Positions 38,901 to 48,573 of a DNA stretch of 64,000 nucleotides are shown piece by piece. Position 1 is the stretch's first letter. Every line of letters starts with the position of its first letter. Under the pieces are notes generated by a model, which saw nothing but the letters and a program-made list of their open reading frames with translations, ran no database searches and was not told the DNA's origin. Source of the DNA: Labrenzia sp. R4_2 (GTDB lineage: Bacteria; Pseudomonadota; Alphaproteobacteria; Rhizobiales; Stappiaceae); NCBI RefSeq assembly GCF_017743865.1, contig NZ_JAGHRJ010000003.1, positions 643,341 to 707,340 of the forward strand. Reading direction: 5' to 3'. The translations under genes and the position numbers were made by a program.

Positions 38901-40178
38901 ATGACCAAACACATGATCGAAGCCGGAAAACCGGCGACAAAGCTCAAATCGGAAGCTCTTGCCGTGCTTCTGGAGCGCGGACTCGTGCATCAGTCTACCG
39001 ATCTGGAAGCTCTCGACAAGCGCCTCAACGACGGTCCAATCACCGCTTACGCCGGGTTTGATGCAACAGCGGCAAGCCTTCATGTCGGTCACTTGATGCC
39101 CTTGATGACCTTGCGCTGGCTGCAGAGACTGGGGCACCGGCCGATCGTGGTTCTGGGCGGGGGCACCAGCCAGGTTGGCGATCCGAGTTTCCGCAATGAC
39201 GCACGCCCACTTCTGGAGGAACGCCAGATTGCGGCCAACATGGCGACCATCCGCCGCTCGGTGGAGCGTCTTGTTGATATGGACGGCCCGGAAGGGGCGC
39301 TGCTGGTCGACAACGCAGAGTGGCTGAACGAGTTCCGCTTCCTTGAGTTCCTGCGCGATTATGGTTCCCAATTCACCGTCAACCGGATGATGACCTTCGA
39401 CAGCGTCAAGTCGCGGCTGGATGCCCAGATGCCGCTGACGATCCTGGAGTTCTGCTACATGATGCTGCAGGCCGTGGACTTCCTGGAACTCGCCAAGCGT
39501 CACGACTGCGTTCTCCAGGTCGGCGGCTCAGATCAGTGGGGCAACATCGTCAACGGTGTCGAGCTTGGCCGCCGCGACGGGCGCAAGCTGCACGGGCTGA
39601 CCGTCCCGCTTCTGACGACGGCTAACGGATCCAAGATGGGTAAGACCGCGTCGGGCGCTGTCTGGATGCATCCGGAGCATCTGTCGCCGTTCGGCTTCTG
39701 GCAATTCTGGCGCAACACGGCGGACGCCGATGTCGGCAAGTTCCTGCGTCTCTTCACCGAACTGCCGATGCGCGAAGTGGAGCGTTTGTCGGAGTTGCAA
39801 GGTGCGGAGTTGAACGAGGCCAAGAAGATCCTTGCAACGCAAGTCACCGCTATCGTTCATGGCCCGGAAGAAGCACGAGTGGCTCTGGAGCAGGGCGATG
39901 CCTTGTTCTCAGGAGATGCCGAGTTGACGGAGCCGACCCACACAATGGCCCTGTCCGTCTTGGCTGAAGGCGTCGGTCTTCTGGAGCTTGTGGTGGCAAG
40001 CGGCTTTGCCGCCTCCAATGGCGAAGCCCGGCGGTTGGTTGAGGGCGGCGGTGTGCGCCTCAACAACCGGGTGGTTGATGACGCGCGCCGCCGGATTTCT
40101 TCCGGCGATCTTGGTGCCAATGACCGGCTGTCCCTGTCTGTCGGCAAACGGCGCAAGGCACTGATCGGCTTCGAGTGA
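38901..40178 (+). CDS. tyrS: Tyrosyl-tRNA synthetase
   Basis: Charges tRNA-Tyr with tyrosine. It is 425 residues of the TyrRS type 1 class. The class I signatures are HVGH (in LHVGHLMPLM) and KMGKT (in GSKMGKTASGA). The tyrosine-binding GFDATAASLHVGH, LGGGTSQVGDPS and the QVGGSDQWGNIVNG loop are intact. A C-terminal S4 RNA-binding domain spans about 355-425 (ASNGEARRLVEGGGVRLNN). The ATG at 38901 was chosen over the second ATG four codons later. Confidence 0.97.
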   Translation: MTKHMIEAGKPATKLKSEALAVLLERGLVHQSTDLEALDKRLNDGPITAYAGFDATAASLHVGHLMPLMTLRWLQRLGHRPIVVLGGGTSQVGDPSFRNDARPLLEERQIAANMATIRRSVERLVDMDGPEGALLVDNAEWLNEFRFLEFLRDYGSQFTVNRMMTFDSVKSRLDAQMPLTILEFCYMMLQAVDFLELAKRHDCVLQVGGSDQWGNIVNGVELGRRDGRKLHGLTVPLLTTANGSKMGKTASGAVWMHPEHLSPFGFWQFWRNTADADVGKFLRLFTELPMREVERLSELQGAELNEAKKILATQVTAIVHGPEEARVALEQGDALFSGDAELTEPTHTMALSVLAEGVGLLELVVASGFAASNGEARRLVEGGGVRLNNRVVDDARRRISSGDLGANDRLSLSVGKRRKALIGFE

Positions 40179-40188
40179 TCTTGCGCAA

Positions 40189-40215
40189 CGGTGCCCCGAA
40201 AAGACCGGGGCACCG
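40189..40215. other. Symmetric hairpin between tyrS and the tautomerase operon
   Basis: A long GC stem (CGGTGCCCCG / CGGGGCACCG) with a short loop between convergent genes. It lacks a good T-run on either strand, so if it terminates transcription it does so weakly or with Rho. Confidence 0.6.
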
Positions 40216-40228
40216 TCTGTGATTCTCA

Positions 40229-40441
40229 TCAGGTCTCGGTTTTTTTCCGGGCCCTGAATTCGGTCACCGGCACTCCAGCGATGCCCCAGTTCTCGAGGGG
40301 GACCTCCTCGATGACGACAAACGTCGTGGTGGGCTCCTTGTTCAGTACATCGACAAGCAGATCGGTTGCGCCTTTGATCAGCTCGGCTTTTTGGTGCTCG
40401 CTGACGCCTTCATCGGTCACCTGAATATGAACATAAGGCAT
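40229..40441 (-). CDS. 4-oxalocrotonate tautomerase family protein
   Basis: A 70-residue tautomerase of the 4-OT family. After removal of Met the protein begins PYVHIQV, giving the catalytic N-terminal Pro1. The ATG at 40441 was therefore chosen over an ATG two codons upstream. The C-terminal part has VIEEVPLENWGIAG, with the hydrophobic Trp of the active site. Last gene of the gst-SnoaL-tautomerase operon, 2 bases after the SnoaL-like stop. The substrate is unknown. Confidence 0.88.
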   Translation of the reverse strand: MPYVHIQVTDEGVSEHQKAELIKGATDLLVDVLNKEPTTTFVVIEEVPLENWGIAGVPVTEFRARKKTET

Positions 40442-40443
40442 CT

Positions 40444-40830
40444 TCAAACACTCCCGGATTGTCGTGGGATGATCTGAAAAATCTTCGCCATGATCTGCCA
40501 GCGCCCACCGTCACGCACGAAGGTCAGGAAATCGACGAAGTCGTTGTCCCCGATTGAGCAGCGAACTCGGGCAAAGGCTGTGTTGGCCCCAGCCAGTTGG
40601 ATTTCGTCAATTGCGTCTGTGCGCACTTCCCCGCGCGAGGCCGGGGATTGGCGTGCGGCAACCACCGGAACATAAGCATCCATGGTCAGGTGAAGCAGCG
40701 GTGCTTCATCGGCGGTGGCATACACCGCCTTGGGATGAAACACCTTCTCCAAAAGGTTCGTGTCGCAGCGGTAGAGCGCTTCGAAGTAATCCGCGATCAC
40801 CGCCTGAAGTTCATTGAGGGCGGTACTCAT
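40444..40830 (-). CDS. SnoaL-like nuclear transport factor 2 family protein
   Basis: A 128-residue cone-shaped (NTF2-like/lumazine-binding type) domain protein. The pattern is an N-terminal helix pair (ADYFEALYRCDTNLLEKVFH), then curved strands ending in DFLTFVRDGGRWQIMAKIF. Members bind or isomerise small hydrophobic ligands; no activity is inferred. Its ATG at 40830 overlaps the GST stop by 4 bases (ATGA). Confidence 0.8.
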   Translation of the reverse strand: MSTALNELQAVIADYFEALYRCDTNLLEKVFHPKAVYATADEAPLLHLTMDAYVPVVAARQSPASRGEVRTDAIDEIQLAGANTAFARVRCSIGDNDFVDFLTFVRDGGRWQIMAKIFQIIPRQSGSV

Positions 40831-41441
40831 GCGGCCAGCCCTTCTTTCTGCAGCGTCCGCTGGGTGGCGGGCCGGGCCTTGATCCGGCTCACGTAGTCTG
40901 TCGTGCGTGGCCATTCGGTCAGCGCAACTCCGATAAAGTTCGACCAGTTCAAGATGACGAAGGCATAGGCATCGGCAACGGAGAAGGTCTCACCGAGCAG
41001 GTACCCGCCGTTATCCGAGAGCATGTCTTCGAATTGGGAAATCTTCTTCTTCAAAACGGCCAGATTGCGAGCACTTTCCTCTGCCGTAAAAGTTTTGCCT
41101 GAGAAATACGGGCTGAAGGCCTTGTGCAATTCGGATGTCAAAAAGCTGAGGGCTTCCAGAATCCGGTATTTCTGAAGTGCAGAGGTTCCACCCTGGCCCT
41201 CAAGCTGGGGAAACTGTTCGGATAGCCAGGTGAGAATGGCGACGTTTTCGGTCAAGACCGCGCCATCTTCAAACTTCAAGGCCGGAACGTAGCCCCGAGG
41301 ATTGATCTGCGCGTAGGCCGCGCCGCTTTCGGTTGTGCCGGCATCCGTATCCACCTTTTCAAGTGTGTAGGGAACGTCTGCCTCGTTGAGGAGAATATGC
41401 GCTGCCATGGAGCAGGCGCCGGATTTGTAAAAGAGTTTCAT
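40827..41441 (-). CDS. gstA: Glutathione S-transferase (beta-class-like)
   Basis: A 204-residue GST resembling bacterial beta-class enzymes such as E. coli GstA. It begins MKLFYKSGACSMAAHILL, where the Cys of GACS matches the beta-class catalytic Cys10. The cis-Pro loop NPRGYVPAL and the glutathione-binding LTENVAILTWL follow, then an all-alpha C-terminal domain. The ATG at 41441 has AAGGAGA upstream. First gene of a three-gene operon divergent from an HxlR regulator, and probably regulated by it. Confidence 0.9.
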   Translation of the reverse strand: MKLFYKSGACSMAAHILLNEADVPYTLEKVDTDAGTTESGAAYAQINPRGYVPALKFEDGAVLTENVAILTWLSEQFPQLEGQGGTSALQKYRILEALSFLTSELHKAFSPYFSGKTFTAEESARNLAVLKKKISQFEDMLSDNGGYLLGETFSVADAYAFVILNWSNFIGVALTEWPRTTDYVSRIKARPATQRTLQKEGLAA

Positions 41442-41493
41442 CGGGTGTCTCCTTCTGGTTCCGATGACCGGAAGATGCTCACGTTGGTTTCTG

Positions 41494-41537
41494 TTGACAA
41501 TATGATAACTGATGGTAACTACTATTATGAAGTTACC
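41494..41537. promoter_or_regulatory. Promoter and inverted repeat between gst and hxlR
   Basis: A TTGACA box (41494-41499) is followed by GGTAACT-N10-AGTTACC (41514-41537), a perfect 7-bp inverted repeat, with a half-copy GATAACT just upstream. HxlR-family regulators bind such dyads between divergent genes. The site is 47 bases before the hxlR start and 73 bases from the gst start. Confidence 0.65.
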
Positions 41538-41583
41538 GCGAAGAAACCTGATTGCACGCTGGCCGTTGGTTGGAGATCTCGCT

Positions 41584-41988
41584 ATGGCACTGAAAATGCG
41601 AAAGAATAAAAGCCCGCAACCACCCGCGCCTTGCCTTCTGACGGAGTGCATGCAGGTGATTGCCGGGGCGTGGGCCCCGAACGTCATTTGGTGTCTGAGA
41701 GCGGGACCGAGGCGGTTCAGCGAGCTTCGGGCTGACATACCGCCGGTATCGGCGAAGGTCCTGTCGGCACGGCTGAAGGAGTTGGAGGAGCGGGACGTGA
41801 TCGTCCGCCATGTCCGACCGACATCACCGCCGTCCGTTGAATACGAGTTGACCGAGATTGGCCAGGAGCTGATCCCGGCCCTGGAGGGCATCGTCCGTGT
41901 CGGGCACAAGCTTAAGATCCGCAGCGGGTACTATCCGTCAGAAGCGGAGGCCGATGCGAATCTGGCGCAAGCGCTGGAGCCTGCTTGA
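41584..41988 (+). CDS. HxlR family transcriptional regulator
   Basis: A 134-residue winged-helix regulator of the HxlR type. Typical features: CLLTECMQVIAGAWAPNVIW, then RFSELRADIPPVSAKVLSAR (the helix-turn-helix) and the wing with PSVEYELTEIGQEL. The start at ATG 41584 has GGAGA upstream; a longer frame from 41512 overlaps the operator. HxlR proteins often sense electrophiles or aldehydes and control detoxification genes, which fits the divergent gst operon. Confidence 0.9.
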   Translation: MALKMRKNKSPQPPAPCLLTECMQVIAGAWAPNVIWCLRAGPRRFSELRADIPPVSAKVLSARLKELEERDVIVRHVRPTSPPSVEYELTEIGQELIPALEGIVRVGHKLKIRSGYYPSEAEADANLAQALEPA

Positions 41989-41996
41989 GCCATCGC

Positions 41997-42671
41997 CTAT
42001 TGCGTGATGGTCATCTCTGCAAACTTGTAAGTTCCGATGCCAAAGGCGGTCAGTCCGATCCAATGCGGGTCTGATCTACGGGCGTTGGTCGGCAAGCGGA
42101 TGATTTCCTGCTCGTTGACGAAGAAAACAAATTCCTCTCCTTGCCGCTCAAAGGCAATCACATTTGGCGTGTTTGGCTTAATCGCTGGGTGTTCGCCTTT
42201 ATAAACACGGGCGAAACCCCGGCCGGATTGCCTCAACACATGATAGCCGCCTTCATTGTCGATGTTGAACCGCCAATTCTGACGTTGGCGATAGGTTCCG
42301 GCAACGATGCCTGCTCCGCCACTGTTGAACCGCCGCGGCAGAACTGTGACCGAAAGGGAGGCTTCGTTCAAACGCGTAATTTCTTTGTTATCCTCGAAGC
42401 GGACCCAATCGATGCTCTGGTGTTGGGAGTTGGTTTTCTTGGATGTGTTCCGCCAAACAAGGTTTGCGCCATCGACTGAAATGGACCATGGACTGTGCCG
42501 GCCGGGGCTCATGATTTGGCCCTCCAGAACGGTCTCAAGCTCGGTTGTATCGAACGTTTCCAGGTAAACCTGCCTGTCAGGTTCCAACAGGGTCAAACCC
42601 CAAGCTGCGAAGCCAAAAAGAGAAATAGAAACAAAAACTAAAAGTCTTGTGAGGCCGGCCCACGTTTGCAT
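41997..42671 (-). CDS. Secreted or membrane-anchored hypothetical protein
   Basis: I do not recognise a named family. It is 224 residues. An N-terminal hydrophobic segment (LTRLLVFVSISLFGFAAWGL) serves as signal peptide or anchor. The rest is predicted beta-rich and shows a jelly-roll-like pattern (LPRRFNSGGAGIVAGTYRQ, WRFNIDNEGGYHVLRQSGRG, VIAFERQGEEFVFFVNEQEI) reminiscent of concanavalin-like (DUF1080-type) domains that bind sugars; this is a weak resemblance. The ATG at 42671 has GTGGAG upstream. It is convergent with hxlR, 8 bases apart. Confidence 0.65.
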   Translation of the reverse strand: MQTWAGLTRLLVFVSISLFGFAAWGLTLLEPDRQVYLETFDTTELETVLEGQIMSPGRHSPWSISVDGANLVWRNTSKKTNSQHQSIDWVRFEDNKEITRLNEASLSVTVLPRRFNSGGAGIVAGTYRQRQNWRFNIDNEGGYHVLRQSGRGFARVYKGEHPAIKPNTPNVIAFERQGEEFVFFVNEQEIIRLPTNARRSDPHWIGLTAFGIGTYKFAEMTITQ

Positions 42672-42692
42672 GAAAAAACTCCACATCTGCAA

Positions 42693-43481
42693 TCAATGCG
42701 GGTGTAGCGTAAGATAAGGTTTACAGATAGTTAAACCTGACAATGAGGTTAACGGGCCTCCAGTGTCCGATGTCGCTTGGATCTCGTGAACCTTTGATCC
42801 TGCATGAAAACCGAGGAAGCCGCAGCGTCATACGAAGCAGAAAACTTATCCACGCTCTGCAAACCGGCCGTATACTTCCTCACGTTCCTGTCCCACGGGG
42901 CCGAGGCCGGACCGTCCGTTCGAGGTGGCAGGAACCGGAGGTTGGGCGCTTTATTGAGGTAACGGATCAAGAAACGCGCCGTCAGCAATCAGCTGGTTTT
43001 TGGACTGCCGCCGGGTTCCAGACGGGGGAAGGTCAGACCGGAAGAGTTTCTTAAGGATCATCGGGCGCTGCCAGGGCCTGGTGTTTGTCCAAGAAAGACA
43101 AGACTGCTGGCCGGGAACAGCCTTCGGGCAGGCGTGCTGCCTTGCCAATCTAACCCACTCTTTACTCTTCGCCCCGGCAAGTCCGGCGCGCCTGCCGTCC
43201 CGTTCGTTTCGAACGGTGTTCTGATCGCCAAAACGCCGGAGGGAGACCTCGCGGCGGAATTTGTGCTGGTGATCTAAGTCTATCTCTGCTGTTCCGGCGT
43301 CCGAGCCGGGATCGACCGATTGAGTCTTGGTCCCGGATCAGGTTCGGCACTGCCAAAGACTCAAATCTGCAAACTGTCTCCCCGCACGAACGGGAGTGAA
43401 GACCCGGTGTCTCTTCGCCGTCCGACTTCCTGGTGGAGGTTGTGGCGGTTAAACCGAAGCCCGGCAAATGAGTGGTCCCCA
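42693..43481. other. 789-bp region without a recognisable gene
   Basis: No reading frame here looks like a protein: they are short, overlapping, without ribosome sites and unlike any family I know. I tested by eye for RNase P RNA, tmRNA, SRP RNA and tRNA cores and found none. It holds two clear hairpins. The first is CCGTTCG-TTT-CGAACGG at 43200-43216. The second is a 9-bp stem TTGAGTCTT / AAGACTCAA at 43320-43364 with a 27-base loop. It may be decayed coding sequence, an unknown RNA, or repeat-derived sequence. Confidence 0.5.
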
Positions 43482-44522
43482 CTATCCGCAGCTTGTCATC
43501 TGGCCGTGTAGATCCACAGCCCAAAGCGTCAGCTTGTCCTGTTTTCCGGCTGCTTCATATGCAGGCAGAACGCGTATTGGCGCCCTGAGGGTATCTGGAA
43601 GTCTTTTGACGAGATCGTCCGACAAAACGATCTGTTCGCCCAGATCGCGGGCAGCGCTTTCGATCCGGGCGGCGGTGTTCATGGTGTCGCCGAGCAGGGC
43701 GATTTCTTTTTTCCAATCGCCGATTTCACCGGCCGCCACCTGTCCGCAATGGATGGCAACGCGAATGCGCGGTTCCGTCTTGTATCTCGTCCTATAAAAC
43801 GACGCCCGGCGTTTCAGGATGCGATGCATGCCAACTGCGCAATTGAGACTGGCGCCGTTCTTCACACCCTTTTCAAGTGGCCAGGTCACAATCACAGCAT
43901 CGCCGATGTAGCGGTGAACATCGCCGCCGGTCTTGTAAATCGGGTCTGCAAAATCCTGCGCGACATCGCTCAAAAATGCATGGAACTGTAGTTCGCCGAG
44001 GCGTTCTGCCAGTGCGGTTGACCCGACAAGATCGGCAAACAGCACCACACGGTTTTCAAGTCTTGGCCGGGCATACCGGCCGGTGATGAGTGCAGTGGTG
44101 GCTTCCGTCCCCAATAGGCGGGAGATTTCAATGCCGCTGGAAAACGCAAAGGCGATTGCCGCGGAAATCGCAAAATTCTCAATGAAATGCGCATCGAGGT
44201 GCTGCCACGGTTGGCCGAAGAGCCAATTGGGCAAGCTCATGCCGGCCAAGATGCAGACGCACCAAACAATTGTTCGAAGAAGCAGGAGCTGCCAAAGCGG
44301 CATCTGCCGGGCCAATCTCAGGCGGGAGTTGGAAAAAACAAAAAACTCGGAGCAGGAACAACTTAAGCCGATCAGGATACCGGTGAGCATGCCGACACTC
44401 ACATCCGTGATCAGGCTTTGCTCACCTGCGCGAAGCAAGCCGATAAATAGCCCAACGATGGCTGAGGCCAGCGAGATCCAGGCAATCGCATTCAGTGTTC
44501 TGATCTGCCAGTTCTGAAACAT
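43482..44522 (-). CDS. Membrane class III adenylate/guanylate cyclase
   Basis: A 346-residue nucleotide cyclase. An N-terminal membrane domain with about four to six helices (residues 1-135) is followed by a class III catalytic domain (about 155-325). The two metal-binding aspartates are in VLFADLVGSTALAERLG and GDVHRYIGDAVIVTWP, and the Asn/Arg region is LGDTMNTAARIESAARDLG. The substrate-specifying residue was not resolved by eye, so ATP versus GTP is uncertain. It probably makes cAMP in response to a membrane or extracellular signal. Monocistronic; the terminator of ccrM lies upstream. Confidence 0.88.
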   Translation of the reverse strand: MFQNWQIRTLNAIAWISLASAIVGLFIGLLRAGEQSLITDVSVGMLTGILIGLSCSCSEFFVFSNSRLRLARQMPLWQLLLLRTIVWCVCILAGMSLPNWLFGQPWQHLDAHFIENFAISAAIAFAFSSGIEISRLLGTEATTALITGRYARPRLENRVVLFADLVGSTALAERLGELQFHAFLSDVAQDFADPIYKTGGDVHRYIGDAVIVTWPLEKGVKNGASLNCAVGMHRILKRRASFYRTRYKTEPRIRVAIHCGQVAAGEIGDWKKEIALLGDTMNTAARIESAARDLGEQIVLSDDLVKRLPDTLRAPIRVLPAYEAAGKQDKLTLWAVDLHGQMTSCG

Positions 44523-44576
44523 TGCAACATCTCACATGGTGTCCGCCTATGTGTATAGGCGTTTGCCGGGAAGAAG

Positions 44577-44610
44577 AAAAACCCCGCCATCCCTTTCGGG
44601 AGGCGGGGCC
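44577..44610 (-). terminator. Terminator of ccrM
   Basis: Read on the minus strand, a 7-bp stem CCCCGCC / GGCGGGG with an inner TCCC-GAAA-GGGA stem is followed by TTTTTC. It lies about 70 bases after the ccrM stop. Confidence 0.88.
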
Positions 44611-44678
44611 AAGGGAAGATCTCGCGGGGAACGCGAAGGTCTTTTCTTCCTGCTTGTTAGTTCGTGCCGGCTACAGCT

Positions 44679-45875
<1,197 letters not shown>

Positions 45876-45961
45876 TCAGGCGTTAAGCCGTCAGAACAAA
45901 AATTACCGTTGAATCAATGCTTTGTTTACAATGGTAAAACCTAAATGAGAAGTTAATGGGC

Positions 45962-46639
45962 TCAGCCGACCGAAAACGCCAGAATTCTGCTGATTTCATT
46001 GAGAGAACGACCGGAAGTTGATCGCCAATGGTTAAAGGCTTCCTGAATTGCAATCAGATTTTTTTTCGACATGGACTCATTCCCAATGACATTTTCACGG
46101 ATTAGAGCGTTAACCACGTCGCGGGAGAGGATAAATGTCTCCTTTCCCATGAAGCGAAGCGCATACTGACCAGAGTTGCCACCAAGCCGGCTGCCGCGCT
46201 TCTTCAGGATGTCCATCAGGCCGATTTGATCCTCGACCGGATACCGTGCAAAGAACTTCGAAGCACTGCCGTGGGCTTCGGCCAGATCGCGGAGGAATAT
46301 CGCATTTGCCTGGACGGATTTGATCTTCATGGCATTGCGCACGATGGCCTTGTTGTTGAGAAGCGCCTCAAAAGCCTCATCCGGCAGGAAGGCGAGCCGG
46401 GCCGTATCAAAACCTTCGAAGGCTTCTTCGAAGCCCGGCCACTTCTTCTCAATCACTTTCCAGGAAAATCCGGCCTGAAAGATCGTTTTGGTGAACATGG
46501 ACAGCCAGCGGTCATCGCCGATCGTCTCCAGTTCTTCCGGTGTCTTGGGGCCATTATGTTCGGCCATTAGGGCTGAGAGTTGGCCGGCACCGCCCTTCTT
46601 CTCGATTGCCAACGCTTCGATGTCTTCAAAGGATTTCAT
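45962..46639 (-). CDS. DNA-3-methyladenine glycosylase I (Tag)-like protein
   Basis: A 225-residue protein of the Tag superfamily. The core AGFSWKVIEKKWPGFEEAF aligns with the AGLSW...LKKR region of E. coli Tag, where the bulky residues and the following helices form the base pocket. The following IVRNAMKIKSVQANAIF and LKKRGSRLGG segments also match. The zinc-binding Cys/His pairs that clasp the ends of E. coli Tag are absent. It may be a 3-methyladenine glycosylase variant or a paralogue that has lost activity. The start at ATG 46639 is preceded by GGGACGG. Own transcription unit. Confidence 0.75.
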   Translation of the reverse strand: MKSFEDIEALAIEKKGGAGQLSALMAEHNGPKTPEELETIGDDRWLSMFTKTIFQAGFSWKVIEKKWPGFEEAFEGFDTARLAFLPDEAFEALLNNKAIVRNAMKIKSVQANAIFLRDLAEAHGSASKFFARYPVEDQIGLMDILKKRGSRLGGNSGQYALRFMGKETFILSRDVVNALIRENVIGNESMSKKNLIAIQEAFNHWRSTSGRSLNEISRILAFSVG

Positions 46640-46828
46640 AAAACCGTCCCGGCAAGTTTCTAATTTCAACCAGATAAGAGGGATATCCCTATCACAGGGA
46701 AGGATGTCCTAGCGTGTGCGAAAATAATTTCTTCGTGTGCAAAAATATTCAAAATCTGAAGCTGCACCTATTGACCGCGCGCGCATCTGGCGAGACTGTT
46801 CAAGGATAACAAAAATAAGGACGATCAC

Positions 46829-48340
46829 ATGACCAACTCTATCCACAAAGCCTTTCAACAACCGGCCCGGCCAACCCGCCTTGCGCCATCGCACCCTTTG
46901 CAGGTCTTCAGCGATCCCAAGGAAGCTGTCACGCGGTTGATTGAAATTTTCGAGGCGAACACGGCCTTCCTGAGGAAGCACTTCCAGGCGCTTCTCGACG
47001 GGGAAGAACCGGAACATCGGGTGCGGGCCTTTTATCCGCAGGTTCAGATCGTCACCGACAGCCATATTCGTCATGACAGCCGCTTGTCCTACGGTTTTGT
47101 CTCCGGGCCGGGGCGCCATGTTGCGACCATCACCCGGCCGGACCTGTTCCGCCATTATCTGGAGACACAGCTGTCGCTTCTCATGAAGAACCACGAAGTG
47201 CCGGTTCTGGTTGGCGATAGCGACATGCCGATCCCGTTGCATTTCGCCTTTTATGACGGAACGCATGTGGAAGGTGGCGCCGCGGCGGCGAGCCTCGACC
47301 GGCCGCTGGCAGATGTCTTTGATCTGCCGGACCTGACCGTGATGGACGATTCCATCGCCAACGGAACGTATGAACCAGCCGATGGCGGAATGCCGCTGGC
47401 CTCGTTCACGGCACCCAGGGTCGATTACTCCCTCCACCGCTTGCAGCATTATACGGCCACCGCGGCGGAGCATTTTCAGAACTACGTGCTCTTCACCAAC
47501 TATCAGTTCTACATCGATGAATTTTGCCGGATGTCTCAGGATTATCTGGCGGACCCGGACAGCGGTTATGAGGCCTTCGTTGGGCCGGGCAATCTGCTGA
47601 CCAAGGCCGGCGATACGGCCCCTTGCAGCGGTACAGAACCGGCAAAGCTTCCGCAAATGCCGGCCTATCACCTGAAACGAGCTGATGGCAGTGGCATTAC
47701 AATGGTCAATATCGGCGTCGGGCCATCCAACGCGAAGACGATCACCGACCATGTGGCAGTCCTGCGTCCGCATGTCTGGCTCATGCTCGGGCACTGCGCG
47801 GGCTTGCGCAACAGCCAGACCCTCGGGGACTATGTCCTTGCGCATGGTTATGTGCGCGATGACAATGTTCTCAATCAGGATCTGCCGATTTGGGTGCCGA
47901 TTCCGCCGCTTGCAGAAGTGCAGGTTGCCCTTGAAGACGCGGTTGCCGAAATCACCGGATATGACGGGTATGAGCTGAAGCGGGTGATGCGCACCGGCAC
48001 GGTCGTGTCGCTCGACAACCGGAACTGGGAACTTTGGGATCAGCCGGAACTGGTCAAGCGCTTCTCGCAGTCGCGGGCCATCGCGCTTGATATGGAATCG
48101 GCGACGATCGCCGCTAACGGCTTCCGCTTCCGAGTGCCCTATGGAACGCTCTTGTGCATTTCCGACAAACCGCTTCATGGCGAGTTGAAGTTGCCGGGCA
48201 TGGCGACGGATTTCTACAAGCGCCAGGTCGCTCAGCATCTGGAAATCGGCATTCGGTCTCTGGAGAAGATGCGTCAGATGCCTGCCGACCGCCTGCATTC
48301 GCGGAAACTCAGAAGCTTTGCGGAAACCGCGTTTCAGTAG
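46829..48340 (+). CDS. amn: AMP nucleosidase
   Basis: Splits AMP into adenine and ribose-5-phosphate, a purine-salvage and AMP-control enzyme. It is 503 residues. An N-terminal regulatory domain (about 1-180, with HDSRLSYGFVSGPGRH) precedes a nucleoside-phosphorylase-type catalytic domain (about 260-480). The catalytic domain shows MVNIGVGPSNAKTI, LMLGHCAGLRNSQ and ALDMESATIAANGFRFRVP. The ATG has a possible AAGGATAACAAAAATAAGGA ribosome region. The gene is followed by a dispersed repeat and a terminator. Confidence 0.95.
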   Translation: MTNSIHKAFQQPARPTRLAPSHPLQVFSDPKEAVTRLIEIFEANTAFLRKHFQALLDGEEPEHRVRAFYPQVQIVTDSHIRHDSRLSYGFVSGPGRHVATITRPDLFRHYLETQLSLLMKNHEVPVLVGDSDMPIPLHFAFYDGTHVEGGAAAASLDRPLADVFDLPDLTVMDDSIANGTYEPADGGMPLASFTAPRVDYSLHRLQHYTATAAEHFQNYVLFTNYQFYIDEFCRMSQDYLADPDSGYEAFVGPGNLLTKAGDTAPCSGTEPAKLPQMPAYHLKRADGSGITMVNIGVGPSNAKTITDHVAVLRPHVWLMLGHCAGLRNSQTLGDYVLAHGYVRDDNVLNQDLPIWVPIPPLAEVQVALEDAVAEITGYDGYELKRVMRTGTVVSLDNRNWELWDQPELVKRFSQSRAIALDMESATIAANGFRFRVPYGTLLCISDKPLHGELKLPGMATDFYKRQVAQHLEIGIRSLEKMRQMPADRLHSRKLRSFAETAFQ

Positions 48341-48387
48341 GTTGTCCGCTGGTTTAGGTCTAACGAAAGCTAGAAGCTAAACGGACC

Positions 48388-48501
48388 CATTCCTCTCAGC
48401 AGTCATCCCCGGCTTCGTGCCGAGGATCCATTTTTCTTCAATTAGTTTTGGATGTTCGGAACAAGTCCGAACATGACGCAAGAGGAGAATTTGACTTTGT
48501 C
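48388..48501 (-). repeat. Dispersed intergenic repeat, copy 2 (inverted)
   Basis: The reverse complement of this 114-bp stretch matches 37285-37399 closely, with the same two palindromes and the same order. It follows amn directly, again at a gene 3' end. The variable part is the AT-rich spacer between the palindromes. Confidence 0.88.
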
Positions 48502-48507
48502 ACCAAG

Positions 48508-48539
48508 CAAAGGCCCCGGATGCAGTCCGGAGCCTTTTT
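48508..48539. terminator. Terminator between amn and the thiaminase-like gene
   Basis: A hairpin formed by AAAGGCCCCGGA / TCCGGAGCCTTTTT, with one mismatch near the middle and a TGCAG loop. A- and T-runs flank it, so it can serve both convergent genes. It lies just beyond the dispersed repeat. Confidence 0.8.
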
Positions 48540-48573
48540 GTTGCCGGAATTCTGACGAGCGGGGCCTGCGAAT

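Noticed and set aside
42743..43524. Several 60-120-residue open frames in the 42.7-43.5 kb gap
   Set aside because: They overlap one another, lack ribosome sites, have unlikely Arg/Ser-rich compositions and show no family features.
46709..48298. Long open frame antisense to amn
   Set aside because: The amn protein is clearly recognisable on the plus strand; the antisense product is Arg/His-rich and matches nothing.
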